In this document: one piece after another, positions 20,336 through 32,666 of the stretch
Layout of the letters: every line of letters starts with the position of its first letter
Position numbering within the stretch: the first letter of the stretch is position 1
NCBI GenBank assembly: GCA_903856295.1
Contig: CAIOBP010000103.1
Coordinates: 1 to 39,902 of the forward strand
Reading direction: 5' to 3'
DNA: 39,902 bases
Source of the DNA: an uncultured Rhodospirillales bacterium
GTDB lineage: Bacteria > Pseudomonadota > Alphaproteobacteria > Azospirillales > Azospirillaceae
Position numbers and translations under genes: made by a program
Notes under the pieces: generated by a model
What the model saw: the letters and a program-made list of their open reading frames with translations, nothing else
Told to the model about the DNA's origin: nothing
Databases searched by the model: none

Positions 20336-20800
20336 ATGACAGGAATACTGCAAAAATTTCTCCGGATGCTGTTCCGCCCCGGCCGGGCCTCCCCGAGCGA
20401 GGCGCGCGACGACTATGCGGAGTATGATAAATTTTTAAGTATCCGCGACGAGAAGGCCGAAACACAACCAATTTCATTAATAAAAATCTCAAAATTCAAC
20501 GATATCGCTTATACAGATACCGGAACGATTCAAGAGATACTAAGGGCAACCGACCTTGATATCCTGAGGCAAGCCCTGTACGGCGCGCAAGACTCGACCA
20601 GGAGAGCGCTCTTATCCTGCATGGCACGGAGGTCTGGCCGCTTGCTTTGGGAGGAACTCGAGACCATGTCTCCCATAGCAGAGAGCGCCATCGTCGAGGC
20701 GGAAAACAGGATCATGACCATTGTCGCCGAACGTATCGCCGCAAAAGAGCAGGATCGCGGAAAGACTGACCAGGACCAGGGCCGGAAACCGCCAGCTTAG
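20336..20800 (+). CDS. FliG C-terminal-domain-like protein, 154 aa
   Basis: Residues 62-136 resemble the C-terminal domain of the flagellar switch protein FliG: DLDILRQALYGAQDSTRRAL, then SCMARRSGRLLWEELE, then a short link with P113, and AIVEAENRIMTIVAERI. This follows the FliG pattern of (I/L)xxALxGA, MSxRxxxxLxE(D/E)L and VExAQxxI. A full FliG has about 330 residues and three domains; the N-terminal and middle domains are missing. Residues 1-60 are a basic helix (ILQKFLRMLFRPG) and an acidic linker with clearly AT-rich codons. ATG 20336 has no strong ribosome binding site. It follows the hybrid kinase by about 100 bases. It may compete with or modify the flagellar switch, or use the fold elsewhere; this is inference. 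Confidence 0.65.
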   Translation: MTGILQKFLRMLFRPGRASPSEARDDYAEYDKFLSIRDEKAETQPISLIKISKFNDIAYTDTGTIQEILRATDLDILRQALYGAQDSTRRALLSCMARRSGRLLWEELETMSPIAESAIVEAENRIMTIVAERIAAKEQDRGKTDQDQGRKPPA

Positions 20801-20914
20801 GCCCGGCGCATGGTCTTTGCCGACACGGCGCGGCGAACTGTCGCAGCGGTGCGGAAAGCAATAATACACCAAAGCCGATGGAAACTGGGTGCTTAAGTTC
20901 GTGAGGAGCCGGCC

Positions 20915-22879
20915 ATGAGCGATCTTGCCGTAAGCGACCTTAAATGCGACGGATGGCGGTCCCGGTTTGCGGCGCTGGTGGCGTCCCGCGAAGACTGGCT
21001 CATGGGCCGTGTGCTGGACTACGCCAAGCTCCAGGGATACGTGAAATACACCTCGACTTTATTCGAGGCGTGGCGGGCTTCGGTCCAGGGCCTGTCGACG
21101 CCGCTGATCGAGGCACTGGCGCGCGACGGCGACGATCTTGAACTGGGGCCGGACATCGACTTCAGCGCCGATCCGGGGGCGACGTTCGGGGTGCTGGAGG
21201 CCCAGCGTCACCGGACGCGCGGGATCAGCCTCGCGCTGTTTCTCGGCCTCACCAAGTATTACGGCGACACCTACCTCGATCTCGCGGAGCAGTTCGAGGG
21301 CAGCGCCGAGGAGCGGGGCCGTGTCCGGCGTTTCGTGCGTCGCTTCTTCGACCGCGTTGAACTGGGCTTCTGCAGCGAATGGTCCGGCCTCACGGAGACC
21401 GTTCAGATGCAGGATATGGCCGACGCGAACCGCCGCCTGACCAACGAGAAGAACCGGCTGCTCACCATCCTCGAAAGCCTCAACGACCCGGTGATCTTCT
21501 TCGAACAGGACCATCAGATCGGCCTGATCAACAACGCCGCCGCCCGGATTTTCACCGGCCGCGAGACTCCCGGCGCCGAATACTACGCCTATTGCGACAC
21601 GGCCACGGACGGCCCCGGCCGGCCGGTACTCGAGTGCTTCGACGATGCCTTTCACCGGCGCTTCTCCGCCTCGAAAGAAGAGGTCCAAAGCGAGGAGATG
21701 CTCGAGACCGTCCACGGCCCGGCCTGGTTCGACATCAAGTCCCGGCCGATGCTCGACATCAGCGGCAAGTTTTCCGGCCACGTGGTGATCTTCACCGACA
21801 TCTCGGATCGCAAGCGCTCGGAGACGACCTTGCGCACCCTGTTCCGGGCCATCGAGTCGTGCCACAACGGCATCGTCATCACCGACGAGACCCAACCCAA
21901 CCACCGGGTGGTCTATGTGAACCCGGGCTTCGAGGCGATCACCGGTTACACGGTGGCGGAAACCGCCGGACGCTCCTGCGGCTTCCTGCACGGCACCGAC
22001 ACCGATCAGCCGGGGCTGAAACAGCTGAGGGCCGCCCTCGGCACTCATCAGCCGACCGGGGTCATCCTGCGCAACTACCGCAAGTCCGGGGATATGTTCT
22101 GGAATCACCTTCAGATCGCCCCGGTTTCCGATGCCACCGGCGCCATCACCCACACCATCGGCGTCATTTCCGACATCAGCGAGCGGATGCAGGCCGACCG
22201 GCTGCGCACCCTCGGCACCATTGCCGCCGGCATCGCCCACGAACTCAACAATCCGCTGATGGGGGTGGAGAATTATGTCCGCTACGCCCTCGACCGCACC
22301 GAGCCCGGCAAACCCCGCCAGTGCCTGGAGAAGGCCGACCGGCAGTTGCAGCGGATGGCCACCATTCTCGGCGGCATGACGTCGTTCGTGCGCGCGGGAG
22401 GCGGCTCCGCCGGGCTGGTGGCGATGCCCCCGGTGATCGAACATTCTCTCGATCTCCTGCACAGCGACTTCGAGAAGCGGGGCATCAGGGTCACCGTGAC
22501 GGTTGAGGATGCCCTGCCGCTGGTGATCGCCGATGCCCAGGGGTTGCAACAGGTGCTGGTCAATCTCCTGGTCAACGCGCGGGACGCGCTGGAAGGGAGC
22601 ACCGACAAACACATCCGCATCTCGGCGCGCAGCCGGCGCGACGGCGTGAGTCTCGAAGTCGCCGACAACGGCTCGGGCATTTCCCCGGAGGCCGCCGGAC
22701 GGATTTTCGAGCCGTTCTTCACGACCAAGGCGGTGGGACACGGCACCGGCCTGGGGCTCGCCATCTGCCAGCAGATCATCGGCGCCGCCGGCGGCACGAT
22801 CAGCTGCCGCAACGGCCCGAACGGCGGCACCAGTTTCGTGATCGAGGTGCGTACCGGAGACAGTGCGGCGGCGGCTTAG
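20915..22879 (+). CDS. Soluble sensor histidine kinase with helical N-domain, PAS and LOV-like PAS, 654 aa
   Basis: No membrane segment is seen, so it is cytosolic. Residues 1-170 are helical, with YAKLQGYVKYTSTLFEAWR (36-54), a pattern I associate with an unnamed sensor domain of kinases in deltaproteobacteria and others. A PAS domain (about 180-300) follows. The second PAS (about 305-425) is LOV-like: NPGFEAITGY, GRSCGFLHG with Cys355 where LOV domains have the adduct-forming Cys in GRNCRFLQG, LRNYRKSGDMFWNHL (Asn387, Asn397) and a closing GVISDIS. The usual Arg after Cys is Gly, Gln is His, and the late Gln is Ile418, so flavin photochemistry is uncertain. HisKA has IAHELNNPLMG (His442); the ATPase domain has NLLVNARDAL, DNGSGI and [18 protein letters not shown] stands about 8 bases before the start. 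Confidence 0.9.
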   Translation: MSDLAVSDLKCDGWRSRFAALVASREDWLMGRVLDYAKLQGYVKYTSTLFEAWRASVQGLSTPLIEALARDGDDLELGPDIDFSADPGATFGVLEAQRHRTRGISLALFLGLTKYYGDTYLDLAEQFEGSAEERGRVRRFVRRFFDRVELGFCSEWSGLTETVQMQDMADANRRLTNEKNRLLTILESLNDPVIFFEQDHQIGLINNAAARIFTGRETPGAEYYAYCDTATDGPGRPVLECFDDAFHRRFSASKEEVQSEEMLETVHGPAWFDIKSRPMLDISGKFSGHVVIFTDISDRKRSETTLRTLFRAIESCHNGIVITDETQPNHRVVYVNPGFEAITGYTVAETAGRSCGFLHGTDTDQPGLKQLRAALGTHQPTGVILRNYRKSGDMFWNHLQIAPVSDATGAITHTIGVISDISERMQADRLRTLGTIAAGIAHELNNPLMGVENYVRYALDRTEPGKPRQCLEKADRQLQRMATILGGMTSFVRAGGGSAGLVAMPPVIEHSLDLLHSDFEKRGIRVTVTVEDALPLVIADAQGLQQVLVNLLVNARDALEGSTDKHIRISARSRRDGVSLEVADNGSGISPEAAGRIFEPFFTTKAVGHGTGLGLAICQQIIGAAGGTISCRNGPNGGTSFVIEVRTGDSAAAA

Positions 22880-22915
22880 AGCGGGGCGCGAAACCCGCTC
22901 AAGGAGAGAAATGAC

Positions 22916-23629
22916 ATGGACGTCCGCTCCAACAGCTTCTTCGAACTGGCAAAGAGCATGCTGGATACCTACATCGGCGCCGTCAGCGATGTTCTGGCCC
23001 GCAAGGGTCAGCTGCTGGAGCCCGACCACCAGCATATCTGCGAGGTCATGAACTCGTATCTGCCCCAGATGGAGCGGGTGTTTCGCAATCTGTGCACCAC
23101 CTGCCCGGTTCACGTCGACTATAGCGAGCGCGTCGCCGAAATGCGGGACCCGACCCCCGATCAGGCCGTCTCCCACCTCAAGGACATTACCGGCTTCGTC
23201 CACGCCCTTTCGGGGAAAAACGGGCCGGTGGGCACGGTCTTCGTGCTGTCGCTGTCGGAGTTGTCGGCGGGGTATGGCGGCCTTAAGCGCAGCGCGCGCC
23301 GGGCGAGCGAAGACTGGGTCCAGGCCAGGATTGCCGCCTGCCGCCATCCCCGGGACGCCTTCGTCCATCTCGGCTCCGGCGTTTTCCTGTTCCACATGGC
23401 CGACCTCAACGACCCGCCGCTGGCTGTGCGCAAGGAGATGATCCTGAAGCCGGTGATGGAGTTTCTGGCCAGCGGCCCGCCGCTTCCGGCCAATGGCGGC
23501 ATGCCCCCGGCTCCCCCGGTCCCGCCGCCGCCGGTGCCGCGCGTGCTCGAGACCGATATCGAGAACCGGATGGCCGGGCATTTCGAGAAGTTGCTGGCCC
23601 GCCTGGATGAGCCCAGGCCTCCGCTCTGA
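22916..23629 (+). CDS. Unknown protein encoded with the LOV-like kinase, 237 aa
   Basis: I do not recognise this protein. It is mostly helical and soluble, with CTTC (Cys60, Cys63) in RNLCTTCPVHVDYSERV, a compact region of about 85-185 (SHLKDITGFVHALSG, TVFVLSLSELSAGYGG), a proline-rich linker (about 190-210, with PPVPPPPVP) and a C-terminal helix (ENRMAGHFEKLLARLDE). The start ATG 22916 has AAGGAG about 10 bases upstream. It begins 36 bases after the kinase gene, so the two are very likely an operon. It could be a modulator of the kinase or a carrier of a metal or redox signal through the CxxC pair; both are guesses. Confidence 0.75.
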   Translation: MDVRSNSFFELAKSMLDTYIGAVSDVLARKGQLLEPDHQHICEVMNSYLPQMERVFRNLCTTCPVHVDYSERVAEMRDPTPDQAVSHLKDITGFVHALSGKNGPVGTVFVLSLSELSAGYGGLKRSARRASEDWVQARIAACRHPRDAFVHLGSGVFLFHMADLNDPPLAVRKEMILKPVMEFLASGPPLPANGGMPPAPPVPPPPVPRVLETDIENRMAGHFEKLLARLDEPRPPL

Positions 23630-23707
23630 CCCGCCAGCTTTCTGGAATGGAATTCCGGCAGCAACTACTTTAGGGTGGATTCTCAGAAAATACGGGTATC
23701 AGCGATC

Positions 23708-23737
23708 TTGAACGGACGGGGGCATACCCCCTAATAA
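23708..23737 (+). promoter_or_regulatory. Candidate promoter with a dyad in the spacer
   Basis: TTGAAC (23708-23713) and TAATAA (23732-23737) are separated by 18 bases. The spacer contains GGGGG-CATA-CCCCC (23718-23731), a dyad that a regulator could recognise. The response-regulator gene starts 24 bases downstream of the -10-like sequence. Confidence 0.4.
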
Positions 23738-23760
23738 AGAGACGGAAACGGGGCCTCCCC

Positions 23761-24168
23761 ATGATCACACCCCCCTCCAATTCCGGCCGGAATATCCTCG
23801 TTATCGACGATGACGAGGGGGTTCGCGATGCCTTTGAACTCGCCCTGGATGGCCAGGATTGCGAGGTCGAAACCGCCGAGGAGGGCGAAGCCGGTCTTAG
23901 GAAGTTCGCGACTCACCGGCCCGACATGGTTTTTCTCGACCTCAGAATGCCCGGCATCGACGGCTTCGAAACGCTACGGCGCCTGAGGCGGATGGACGAC
24001 ACCATCCCGGTGTTCATCGTCACCGCCTACCATCCCGAATACCTCGACGCCCTGGAGACCCTGTCCGCCTCCAGCCTGTCCTTCGAATTGATCAGCAAGC
24101 CGATGAGCGCCGACCACATCCGCTCAGTGGTTGGACGCACCCTCGGGACCAGCACCAAATCCCCGTGA
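23761..24168 (+). CDS. Single-domain response regulator, 135 aa
   Basis: A receiver domain without an output domain. It shows the acidic pocket IDDDEG (residues 15-20), the phospho-acceptor Asp60 in VFLDLRMPGIDGFE, the switch Thr in FIVTAYHP and the lysine in LISKPM. Such CheY-like proteins work by protein-protein contact or as phosphate shuttles. It lies 131 bases after the unknown gene of the kinase operon and has its own candidate promoter, so it may be regulated separately while serving the same kinase, which lacks a receiver. It converges with the 1302-residue kinase gene, with 11 bases between the stops. Confidence 0.92.
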   Translation: MITPPSNSGRNILVIDDDEGVRDAFELALDGQDCEVETAEEGEAGLRKFATHRPDMVFLDLRMPGIDGFETLRRLRRMDDTIPVFIVTAYHPEYLDALETLSASSLSFELISKPMSADHIRSVVGRTLGTSTKSP

Positions 24169-24179
24169 CCGCCACCTGA

Positions 24180-27100
24180 TCATCGGGGCATGGTATCAGC
24201 CGGGATCGAACTCAGCAGATCGCTCAAGGTGACATCCAAGGCGAGCAGCAAGGTCTGAACCTCGGCCTCTCTCTCCCCTGCGATGGCCGCTTCCAGGGAA
24301 GCGGTGAGCGCAACGACATCCCGGGCGGCGAGGTTGGCGGCGACGCCGCGCAAGGTGTGAACGCGCCGGAGGGCGTCGGCCCGTTTCCCGGCCTCGAGAT
24401 CAGCCAGGATACGCTCGCCGGCATCGCCGAATTGTTCGGCGAGACGGCCGATCAGGACCTCGAACAGCTTGGCGTCACCGTTCAAGCGCCGCGCGGCTTC
24501 CACGCGGTCGATGCCGGGAATCTCCGGGAATCCCTGGTCGTCGGCAGCCCGCGGAACGACGGGCGACGGCGCGGCGGTCGCGCATATCCGCGGCACATGG
24601 GCGACCAACGCGGCGAACACCTCGTCGATTTCGATCGGCTTGGCGAGATGGGCGACCATGCCGGCCTGTCTTGAACGCTCGCGGTCGCCGGCCATGGCGT
24701 TGGCGGTCATCGCGATCACCGGCAACGCGGTCAGCTTCAGCTCCTCACGGATGATCCGGGTGGTTTCGTAGCCATCCATGCCCGGCATCTGCACGTCCAT
24801 CAGCACGGCGTCGAAAGCGGCGCCATCCTCGCGGAGCAAAGCCACCGCCGCCTCGCCGTCTCCGGCGATCTCGACCGCCGCCCCCGCCCGGGTCAGCAGA
24901 CTCTGGGCCACGTCCTGGTTGATCTCGTTATCCTCGACCAGCAACAGACGCATCCCCACCAGACGACCGGCCAGCGGCCGTGGCGGCTGATCGGCGACGC
25001 CGGCCAAGCGGCCAACACCCCGCCGGTCGACACCGAAACGGGCGGTGAAGCGAAACACACTGCCTTGGCCCGGTTCGCTGGCCACCGAGATCGTGCCGCC
25101 CATCAGGGCGACCAGGCGGTTGCTGATCGTCAGCCCCAGACCGGTGCCGCCATAGCGGCGGCTGGTCGAGTTGTCGGCCTGGGAGAACGCCGCGAACAGG
25201 CCGTCCAGCTTCTCCGCCGGGATGCCGATGCCGGTATCCCGGACCGAGAATTCCAGCGTCACCCCGTCCTCGTCCGCCGCCACCGTCCGGATGGACAAGA
25301 CCATGTTGCCCCGCTCGGTGAACTTCACGGCATTGCCCGCGAGGTTCAACAGCACCTGTTGCACGCGCAACTGATCCCCGACCAGCGACGAGGGCACGTC
25401 GGGCGCCACCGAGAACACGGTCTCGATGCCCTTCTCCTGAGCGTTGGTCGAAACCACCGCGGAAACGTTGCGCAGCATCTCCTGGAGTGAGAAGGGAGCG
25501 TGCTCCAGTTCCAGCCGGCCGGCCTCGATCTTGGAGAAGTCGAGAATATCGTTGAGAATGCCGAGCAGAGACTGGGCCGAGCGCCTGACCTTGATCACAT
25601 AGTCCCGTTCGCGATCTTCGAGCGGCGCATCCTCCAGCAGCCGCGACAATCCCATGATGGCATTCATGGGGGTGCGGATTTCATGACTCATATTGGCGAC
25701 GAATTGGCTTTTCGCCCGGCTTGCCGCTTCCGCCCGGTCGCGCGCCACCATCAGCTGTTCGTTGGCGTCCAGCAGCGCCGTCTCGGCCAGCTTGAGATCG
25801 GAGATATCGTCGTGGCTGATGACGACCCGCCCCCGATCGCCCGACAGCGGCGTGACCCGCATCTGGAACCAGCGCTTCTGGTCCGGGGCGTCGCAGGGAT
25901 ATGTCAGGGCAAACTCGCTCCGCCTGCCCGTCATGACCTCTTCGATGCCCTCGGCGGCGGCCAGCGCCTGCGCCCGGTCCTCGCCCTGGGCCGCCCGGCA
26001 CACGCGCAGATAGTTCGTCCCGACACCGGTCCACCCCGGAGCCAAGCCGTTGCTGTGGGCAAAGGTCCGCCACGGGCTGTTTTCCTCGGCGATGGTGCCG
26101 TCGGCGTCGAGAATGGCGATGTGGGACGCCACCGAATCCAGGATGGCACTGACGAAGTCACGGTTGGCCGCCAGACGCCGGCCCTGACTCTCCAGTTCGT
26201 GATGGGCTTCGGCCAGCTTGCGCTCGTCTCTCACCCGCTCCGTGATATCGTGAATGATCGACAGAATTAACGTCCGGCCTTGATAGCGCAGAGGCCCCGC
26301 GTAGTTTTCGATCGCCCGCAGAGAGCCATCGGCAAGACGATGCTCCATCAGGAAGTAGCCACGGTCCTGGGTTCGCGCCTGCTTGATCAAGTCGTCGACC
26401 TCGTCCGGAGGCCGGGTGTTGAGATCGAACACCGCCATCTGACGCAACCTGTCGAGCGGATAGCCGTAGAAGTCCGCCGCCGCCGGGTTGGCATCGACGA
26501 TCCGGCCATCCGATGGATCAACCAACAGCTTGATCGCCGAACCCGACATGAACATCTGCTCGAACAGTTCCTGCTGTTCGCGCAAGACCTGCTCGGCGGC
26601 GCGGTGCTTGGTGGCGTCGCCGAAGATGACCACCGCGCCGGTCACCTTGCCCTCGACCACATGCGGCGCGACGACATACTCGACAGGAAGCTGCGTCCCA
26701 TCGGTGCGAACGAAGAACTCGCCGGACACCCGCCGGACTTCGCCATCGGCCAAGGTCCGCCGGATCGAACACACGCCATCGACGCAGGGGCGCTCATCGG
26801 ACAGCAGATGCCGGAAGGCCTCCTCCACGGTCAGGCCCAGCATGCTGTCCGGAGATGGCCAGCCGAGGAGGGCGGCGGCGGCGCGATTGGCGAAGGTCAG
26901 GCGGGTTTCGCTGTCGACGCCGTAAATCCCTTCGCCGGCGGCTTCGAGAATCTGTTCCAGCCGGGAGGTGGTGGCCTGAAGGGCCGCCGTGCGCTCGGCC
27001 ACCAATCCTTCAAGGCGGTGGCGATGGTCGCCCAATTCGACGGCGACGCTCTCCAAAGCGACCGCGACTTCGACCGCCTCCCTGAAATAGGGCCTGGAAA

Positions 27101-28088
27101 CGGCGACCGGCTTGCAGGTTGCCAGGGCATGGGCCGGCACCGTCAGCGCCCGGACCGAGCGGCTGATCCGCCCCCCCATGATCCACGCGGCGCCGAAGCC
27201 GGTGACCAGCAGGGCGATGACGATCAGGACGGTGAAGGACACCGACTGCAACAACTCGGCGAGGACCGCGCTTTTCGGAATGCCGAGGGCCACCGTCCAC
27301 CCCGTGGTCGCGGATTGGTGGAAGGCGATGATCACCGGGATGTTTTCGAGACTCTTGGTTTCCAGAACACCTTCCGGCACCTCCCGCATCCGCCGGAACA
27401 GTTCGGGTGTCGCCGTCCGGCCGACGAACTGGTCGGGCAAATGCGTCCGGGCGGCGATCACGCCCTTGGCGTCGAAGATCGAAATGATCCGGCCCGGCGG
27501 CAAGCGCTGTTCGGTGAGAATCCGCGCCAACCGCTCGGGCAGAAAGCCGACGCTGAGATCATAGACGACCTTGCCGTCCCGCCACACCGGCACATCGATG
27601 CCGACCAGCGGACGGCGCTGAACACCGCCGATATAAACATCCGAGATGACCGGTTTGCCGGTCTCGAAAACCCGGCGAAGCTGGCCGGGATTGCCGTGGC
27701 GGGGCAGCGGATCGCCGAACGGGCGAATGATGTTGATCAACTGCTGGCCGCTGGCATCGCTCAGCACGAAGGTGAAGCCGGGAAACTCGTCCCGGATCAG
27801 ACTCTTGGCCTGGGCGTGAAAAGCCGCCAGATCGGCCGTCGTGACCTCGTGCGCCGTGATGCTGCGCGACGTGGCCAGGGCGAGAGCGACGTTTTCCCCA
27901 ATGCCCAGGTCGCGGTCCACGGCGGCGACCAGCGCCCGGGTCGTCTGAAGCGCATCCCGCTCAAGCTGGGCGCGCTCCCGTTCATAAAAATGGGAGATCA
28001 GCAGCCCGAGCCCGGCCAGAGACGGCACGATACAGGCCAGGACAACCATTGCGAGCTTGAGGCGAATGGGGGGAAGCCGCTCTCTCAC
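24180..28088 (-). CDS. Hybrid sensor histidine kinase: dCACHE-HAMP-PAS(3)-HisKA-HATPase-REC-Hpt, 1302 aa
   Basis: Inner-membrane hybrid kinase with an extracytoplasmic sensor. A membrane helix at about 10-33 and a second at about 283-305 enclose a double-CACHE-type ligand domain. A HAMP-like region (about 306-365) and PAS domains at about 375-495, 505-618 and 640-767 follow. HisKA has [19 protein letters not shown] (His802); the ATPase domain has [17 protein letters not shown] and [13 protein letters not shown]. The receiver (about 1050-1165) shows [14 protein letters not shown], and the C-terminal Hpt domain shows [13 protein letters not shown] (His1244). The start is GTG 28088 with GGAG 9 bases upstream. 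It is the last gene of its operon, 31 bases after a paralogous kinase with a nearly identical receiver. Confidence 0.92.
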   Translation of the reverse strand: MRERLPPIRLKLAMVVLACIVPSLAGLGLLISHFYERERAQLERDALQTTRALVAAVDRDLGIGENVALALATSRSITAHEVTTADLAAFHAQAKSLIRDEFPGFTFVLSDASGQQLINIIRPFGDPLPRHGNPGQLRRVFETGKPVISDVYIGGVQRRPLVGIDVPVWRDGKVVYDLSVGFLPERLARILTEQRLPPGRIISIFDAKGVIAARTHLPDQFVGRTATPELFRRMREVPEGVLETKSLENIPVIIAFHQSATTGWTVALGIPKSAVLAELLQSVSFTVLIVIALLVTGFGAAWIMGGRISRSVRALTVPAHALATCKPVAVSRPYFREAVEVAVALESVAVELGDHRHRLEGLVAERTAALQATTSRLEQILEAAGEGIYGVDSETRLTFANRAAAALLGWPSPDSMLGLTVEEAFRHLLSDERPCVDGVCSIRRTLADGEVRRVSGEFFVRTDGTQLPVEYVVAPHVVEGKVTGAVVIFGDATKHRAAEQVLREQQELFEQMFMSGSAIKLLVDPSDGRIVDANPAAADFYGYPLDRLRQMAVFDLNTRPPDEVDDLIKQARTQDRGYFLMEHRLADGSLRAIENYAGPLRYQGRTLILSIIHDITERVRDERKLAEAHHELESQGRRLAANRDFVSAILDSVASHIAILDADGTIAEENSPWRTFAHSNGLAPGWTGVGTNYLRVCRAAQGEDRAQALAAAEGIEEVMTGRRSEFALTYPCDAPDQKRWFQMRVTPLSGDRGRVVISHDDISDLKLAETALLDANEQLMVARDRAEAASRAKSQFVANMSHEIRTPMNAIMGLSRLLEDAPLEDRERDYVIKVRRSAQSLLGILNDILDFSKIEAGRLELEHAPFSLQEMLRNVSAVVSTNAQEKGIETVFSVAPDVPSSLVGDQLRVQQVLLNLAGNAVKFTERGNMVLSIRTVAADEDGVTLEFSVRDTGIGIPAEKLDGLFAAFSQADNSTSRRYGGTGLGLTISNRLVALMGGTISVASEPGQGSVFRFTARFGVDRRGVGRLAGVADQPPRPLAGRLVGMRLLLVEDNEINQDVAQSLLTRAGAAVEIAGDGEAAVALLREDGAAFDAVLMDVQMPGMDGYETTRIIREELKLTALPVIAMTANAMAGDRERSRQAGMVAHLAKPIEIDEVFAALVAHVPRICATAAPSPVVPRAADDQGFPEIPGIDRVEAARRLNGDAKLFEVLIGRLAEQFGDAGERILADLEAGKRADALRRVHTLRGVAANLAARDVVALTASLEAAIAGEREAEVQTLLLALDVTLSDLLSSIPADTMPR

Positions 28089-28119
28089 TTGGATCGCTCC
28101 ACCAGTGAAACTCCAGATA

Positions 28120-31039
<2,920 letters not shown>

Positions 31040-31047
<8 letters not shown>

Positions 31048-31171
31048 CGTTGCACCGGACCGTTATACACGCACCGCCGATCGGCACGGCCACCAATACC
31101 ACGGCGAACAGAGCCGGCGACACCTCGGGATGGTTGGTTGGCGTCTCCGTTCTTCCGGGACAGCCGCTCAT
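31040..31171 (-). CDS. 43-aa membrane peptide between the REC-Hpt and kinase genes
   Basis: ATG at 31171 follows the REC-Hpt stop by one base and has GGGAGGG just upstream. The reading frame gives MSGCPGRTETPTNHPEVSPA, then a hydrophobic stretch (LFAVVLVAVPIGGACITV) and RCNDA. The TGA overlaps the first codons of the following kinase (ATGCTTGA). A single membrane helix with Cys residues on both sides is predicted. Tight fit between two signalling genes, a good ribosome binding site and the overlap all suggest that it is translated, either as a real peptide or as a coupling ORF for the kinase. No homologue is known to me. Confidence 0.6.
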
Positions 31172-31172
31172 G

Positions 31173-32387
31173 TCATCCCTCCCGGCCTCCTCCGGACTCA
31201 AGATATTCGGACACTTCGGCCAGGATGAGCCTCAACAGGCGCCCGACCTCCTGGCTCAGCCGCTCGGCCCGTGCGCCATCATTCCGGCGGGCGGCGATCT
31301 GCAGCGCCCCGGCGATCGCGGACAGGGTGTTCGCGCCAAGATTGGCGGTCACCCCCTGAAGGGTGTGAGCAATCCGAACCACGTCTGCGAGGTCCTCGGC
31401 CTTCAGGGCGGTATCGAGCGCCCGGTCGGTGGCGGCGAAGTCGCGGGCGAAGTCGGTCAGAACCTCCCGGAGCAGGGCGTCGTCCCCGGAAGCCCGTTTG
31501 AGGGCCTGATCAAGATCGAACTCCCGCCGAACAGCGGAGACCGGCGCAACCGGCGGTACCGGAGCGCCCCGGCCGCACGCGGCGATCGCCGTCAGCAGCT
31601 GTTCGATGTCCAGCGGTTTGGGGATGTGATCGTTCATGCCCGCCGCGAGAGCGCGCTCGCGGTCGGCCGGCAGACTGCCGGCGGTCATGGCGATCACCGG
31701 CAGGCCCGACAGCTCCGGCCGGCCCCGGATCGCCGCGGTGGCCTCGTAGCCGTCCATGCCCGGCATCTGGATATCCATCAGCACGACAGCGAAACGGGCC
31801 GGCGTGGCCGACAACGTGTCCAGCGCCTCCTGCCCGTCGAACGCCACCTCGACCGTCGCCCCGGCGGACTCCAGCATCCGCTGGGCGACCGCCTGATTGA
31901 TCTCGTTGTCCTCGACCAGCAGCAGGGTCAGACCGGCCAGCGGAGCGGCCGTCACCGGAGCCGGGACGAACGGGCAGCGCTCGCCCCCTTCCCTGATCAC
32001 CGCACAGGCCGTCACCTCCGCGTCGGGCGGTCCCGGGGACACCACGGATTCGCCGGCCGGCCAAGCCCCTCCCCCCAGACGCCAGTCGGCGACCAGTCGG
32101 GCCAAGGCGTGACGGGTTTCGTCGCTGCCGCCGGCCGGCGGCCGCCCGGTGGCCGGTGGCGCCGCTTCGGACAACCGGGTGCGTTCGAGAGCGGCGCACC
32201 CGAGCATCACGACATGCGAGCAATCATTCCCGACGAGCAAGCGCAACTCGTCCCAGGCCATCGGCGAACGGCGGCAACCCGCCGGATAGACAGCGACACC
32301 GACATCGCTCCAGCCTTCGGCGGCCACCACCGCCCGGACCTCCGGTTCGAAATCCCGGCAACAGAGAATGCGCAATTTTCCGGTCAT
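31173..32387 (-). CDS. REC-Hpt phosphorelay protein with Cys-containing N-terminal domain, 404 aa
   Basis: A cytosolic phosphorelay protein. Residues 1-75 form a small alpha/beta domain with ILCCRDFEPEVRAVV, YPAGCRRSP and CSHVVMLGC, that is, five cysteines in conserved-looking positions; it faintly resembles DUF1638-type proteins, a weak call. After a Pro/Gly-rich linker, a receiver spans about 152-270 ([11 protein letters not shown], Asp205 in [25 protein letters not shown]). An Hpt domain closes the protein (about 290-395, AHTLQGVTANLGA with His341). It is the first gene of the operon with the two hybrid kinases, so it may collect phosphate from them and others. ATG 32387 has only a weak ribosome binding site. 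Confidence 0.9.
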   Translation of the reverse strand: MTGKLRILCCRDFEPEVRAVVAAEGWSDVGVAVYPAGCRRSPMAWDELRLLVGNDCSHVVMLGCAALERTRLSEAAPPATGRPPAGGSDETRHALARLVADWRLGGGAWPAGESVVSPGPPDAEVTACAVIREGGERCPFVPAPVTAAPLAGLTLLLVEDNEINQAVAQRMLESAGATVEVAFDGQEALDTLSATPARFAVVLMDIQMPGMDGYEATAAIRGRPELSGLPVIAMTAGSLPADRERALAAGMNDHIPKPLDIEQLLTAIAACGRGAPVPPVAPVSAVRREFDLDQALKRASGDDALLREVLTDFARDFAATDRALDTALKAEDLADVVRIAHTLQGVTANLGANTLSAIAGALQIAARRNDGARAERLSQEVGRLLRLILAEVSEYLESGGGREG

Positions 32388-32516
32388 GATGCCACCCGAT
32401 ATTCGACCCAGTCCAACGGATACCGCCTCCGGCGGCGGCGGCCTTCAACCCGGCCAAATCCTCCATGGCACCAACGCCGCGACGACGGTCCCGGCACGGC
32501 GATCGTTGAATTTTTG

Positions 32517-32545
32517 ACAATATTAGGTTGCCTTAATCGCGTCAA
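32517..32545 (-). promoter_or_regulatory. Candidate promoter of the REC-Hpt/hybrid kinase operon
   Basis: On the minus strand TTGACG (32545-32540) and TATTGT (32522-32517) are 17 bases apart. The resulting leader before ATG 32387 would be about 120 bases. The surrounding DNA is the most AT-rich of the intergenic region. Confidence 0.45.
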
Positions 32546-32666
32546 CGAAAGAGCCCTCCGGCGTGGATTGAGGACAATCCGGCCAAATCCGGAGGTTTTT
32601 TCGCATCCGGCTGGACTGCGCCGCACTGGCTTGGCTAGAAACACGTCGACGATTCGGGAAATGCCA

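Noticed and set aside
20810-20896. 28-codon ORF between the FliG-like gene and the LOV-like kinase
   Set aside because: No ribosome binding site, no hydrophobic segment and no sign of coding character.
21059-23581. 840-codon open frame on the minus strand opposite the LOV-like kinase
   Set aside because: Covers a kinase and its neighbour in antisense; composition is that of a shadow frame.
32577-32601. Hairpin TCCGG/CCGGA plus T6 as a full terminator
   Set aside because: The stem has only 5 base pairs and it lies in front of the methyltransferase gene; kept only as a possible leader element.
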